Source: DATBLQ01 sp036555325 (GTDB lineage: Bacteria > Pseudomonadota > Alphaproteobacteria > Rhizobiales > Aestuariivirgaceae). Taken from it: a stretch of 17,103 nt of DNA. Below the pieces are notes generated by a model. That model saw nothing but the letters and a program-made list of their open reading frames with translations. It was not told where the DNA came from and searched no databases. The stretch lies in the NCBI GenBank assembly GCA_036555325.1, contig DATBLQ010000036.1, forward strand, positions 1-17,103, given 5' to 3'. The position numbers and the translations under genes were made by a program. Shown one piece after another: positions 16,374 through 17,103 of this stretch (position 1 is its first letter; each line of letters begins with the position of its first letter).

Positions 16374-16868
16374 CTAAATGATCCTGACCTCCGGCGGATG
16401 GCGGAGCGTCTGGTAGACGACGCAATACCTTTCGGTGAGCTTTAGCAGAGTGGCGCGCTGCTCATCGTTCAAATCGGCATCGATATCGAAGGAGAGACGG
16501 ATGTCGCGAAATCCGACGGGCACGTCCTTGGCGACACCGAGCGTTCCGCGGAAATCCAAATCACCTTCGGCGCGCACCGTAGCGCCGCGCAACTCGAAGC
16601 CAAGTGCAGTCGCCACGGCGTTGATGGTCACTCCGGCGCATGCGACCAGTGCTTCGAGAAGCATATCACCCGAACAGGCGTGATGGCCGCTCCCGCCCGT
16701 TGCCGGATGCAGCCCTGCCTCGACCAAAGCCTTGGAGGTAGCGATCGAGCACGTGACGTTTTCTCCCAGCCGGCCTTCGGCTTTAAGGGTGATGAGAGCG
16801 GCGGCAGGTTTTTCCCGATAGCGATCCTTCAACGGCGCCTGTCGCGCCTTGAGCTCAGCGGAGTGCAT
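16374..16868 (-). CDS. OsmC-family protein
   Basis: Cytoplasmic OsmC/Ohr-fold protein of 164 aa, a family whose studied members reduce organic hydroperoxides with two redox cysteines. The likely pair is Cys77, in the central helix MLLEALVACAGVT, and Cys149, in ERYCVVYQTL. An additional Cys65 sits in HHACSGDM just before the helix. The order (N-terminal strands, GGSG loop, Cys helix, DADLNDEQRATL before the second Cys) fits the OsmC superfamily rather than a classic Ohr. The exact substrate is uncertain. ATG at 16868 is the only good start; GAGAG about 10 nt upstream is a moderate ribosome site. It lies between the TPR-like gene and uvrB, all on the same strand. Confidence 0.87.
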   Translation of the reverse strand: MHSAELKARQAPLKDRYREKPAAALITLKAEGRLGENVTCSIATSKALVEAGLHPATGGSGHHACSGDMLLEALVACAGVTINAVATALGFELRGATVRAEGDLDFRGTLGVAKDVPVGFRDIRLSFDIDADLNDEQRATLLKLTERYCVVYQTLRHPPEVRII

Positions 16869-16953
16869 GGCTTAAGTCTCTCAGTTCAAGCAACAGTTGC
16901 AAGGCGTGAAGTGTTGGCGGGCAATCCGAGCTTCTCAGATGAGTGGTGAGACG

Positions 16954-17103
16954 TTACTGGCTGCCTGCCTGCTTGACGGCGGTATCGATCGCCTCGTTGA
17001 GATCGACGTATTCCTCGCAGGAGGTGCCGCAGATACGCTTGATTTCGGTCAGCTGCTGCTTGGCGAGATCGATCTTGCCCATGGTGACATAGCCTTCGCC
17101 CAG
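16954..17103 (-). CDS. C-terminal fragment of a TPR-like protein (window edge)
   Basis: Only the last 49 codons are inside the window; the gene continues beyond 17103. The visible part begins LGEGYVTMGKIDLAKQQL, a helix-turn-helix like a tetratricopeptide repeat. It continues with CGTSCEEYVDL, where two cysteines four residues apart precede a final helix. I recall similar C-termini in small TPR-containing proteins of Rhizobiales, but the family and function cannot be fixed from this piece. The TAA at 16954-16956 is clear. The gap to the OsmC start is 85 bp with no obvious terminator. Confidence 0.65.
   Translation of the reverse strand: MGEGYVTMGKIDLAKQQLTEIKRICGTSCEEYVDLNEAIDTAVKQAGSQ

Noticed and set aside
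16886..16905. Short GCAAC-A-GTTGC palindrome between OsmC and the TPR-like gene
   Set aside because: Too short, without a T-tail; expected by chance.

Overview
The window looks like ordinary chromosome of an alphaproteobacterium, most likely a member of Hyphomicrobiales (Rhizobiales). The evidence is the GC-rich coding sequence and the gene content: separate cytochrome b and c1 genes behind a Rieske gene, trmL-hemF, an N-terminally extended UvrB, and small CspA proteins beginning MRQNG. I cannot name the genus. I see no tRNA, rRNA, insertion sequence, prophage or CRISPR array, and no clear sign of recent transfer.

Layout. (1) 1-2662, minus strand: petA-petB-petC, the complete cytochrome bc1 complex (Rieske protein, cytochrome b, cytochrome c1), tightly packed. 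(2) 2910-7590, plus strand, divergent from petABC: trmL and hemF share an ATGA stop/start; 67 bp later come two tandem paralogous MFS transporters (GTGA overlap) and an EamA/DMT-type transporter (ATGA overlap). (3) 7610-9284, minus strand: a small secreted cysteine-containing protein, a secreted RNase T2-family protein and a class-I glutamine amidotransferase, probably one operon. (4) 9358-10817, minus strand: a cold-shock protein and a patatin-like lipoprotein; the divergent gene at 10891 is a secreted DUF922-type predicted zinc protease. (5) 11585-12531: a glyoxalase-II-like metallo-beta-lactamase hydrolase facing a second cold-shock gene, with a strong hairpin terminator between them. (6) 12532-13776: a structured leader and overlapping divergent promoters between that csp gene and a periplasmic single-Cache protein, then a DUF2846 lipoprotein converging on it. 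(7) 13873-16868, minus strand: uvrB and an OsmC-family protein. (8) The window ends inside the C-terminus of a TPR-like protein.

How the genes work together. bc1 carries electrons from ubiquinol to cytochrome c, and HemF makes the haem precursor that cytochromes need, so the first 4.2 kb is a respiration/haem neighbourhood. The middle is dominated by envelope proteins: three transporters and several signal-peptide or lipoprotein products. Cold-shock proteins, UvrB and OsmC add stress functions.

I did not find a convincing undescribed defence or mobile system. The best leads are the coupled secreted small protein/RNase T2 pair, in which the RNase has Gln where the family normally has a catalytic Glu, and the csp leader, which has nested complementary stems and a promoter that overlaps the divergent promoter of the Cache gene.
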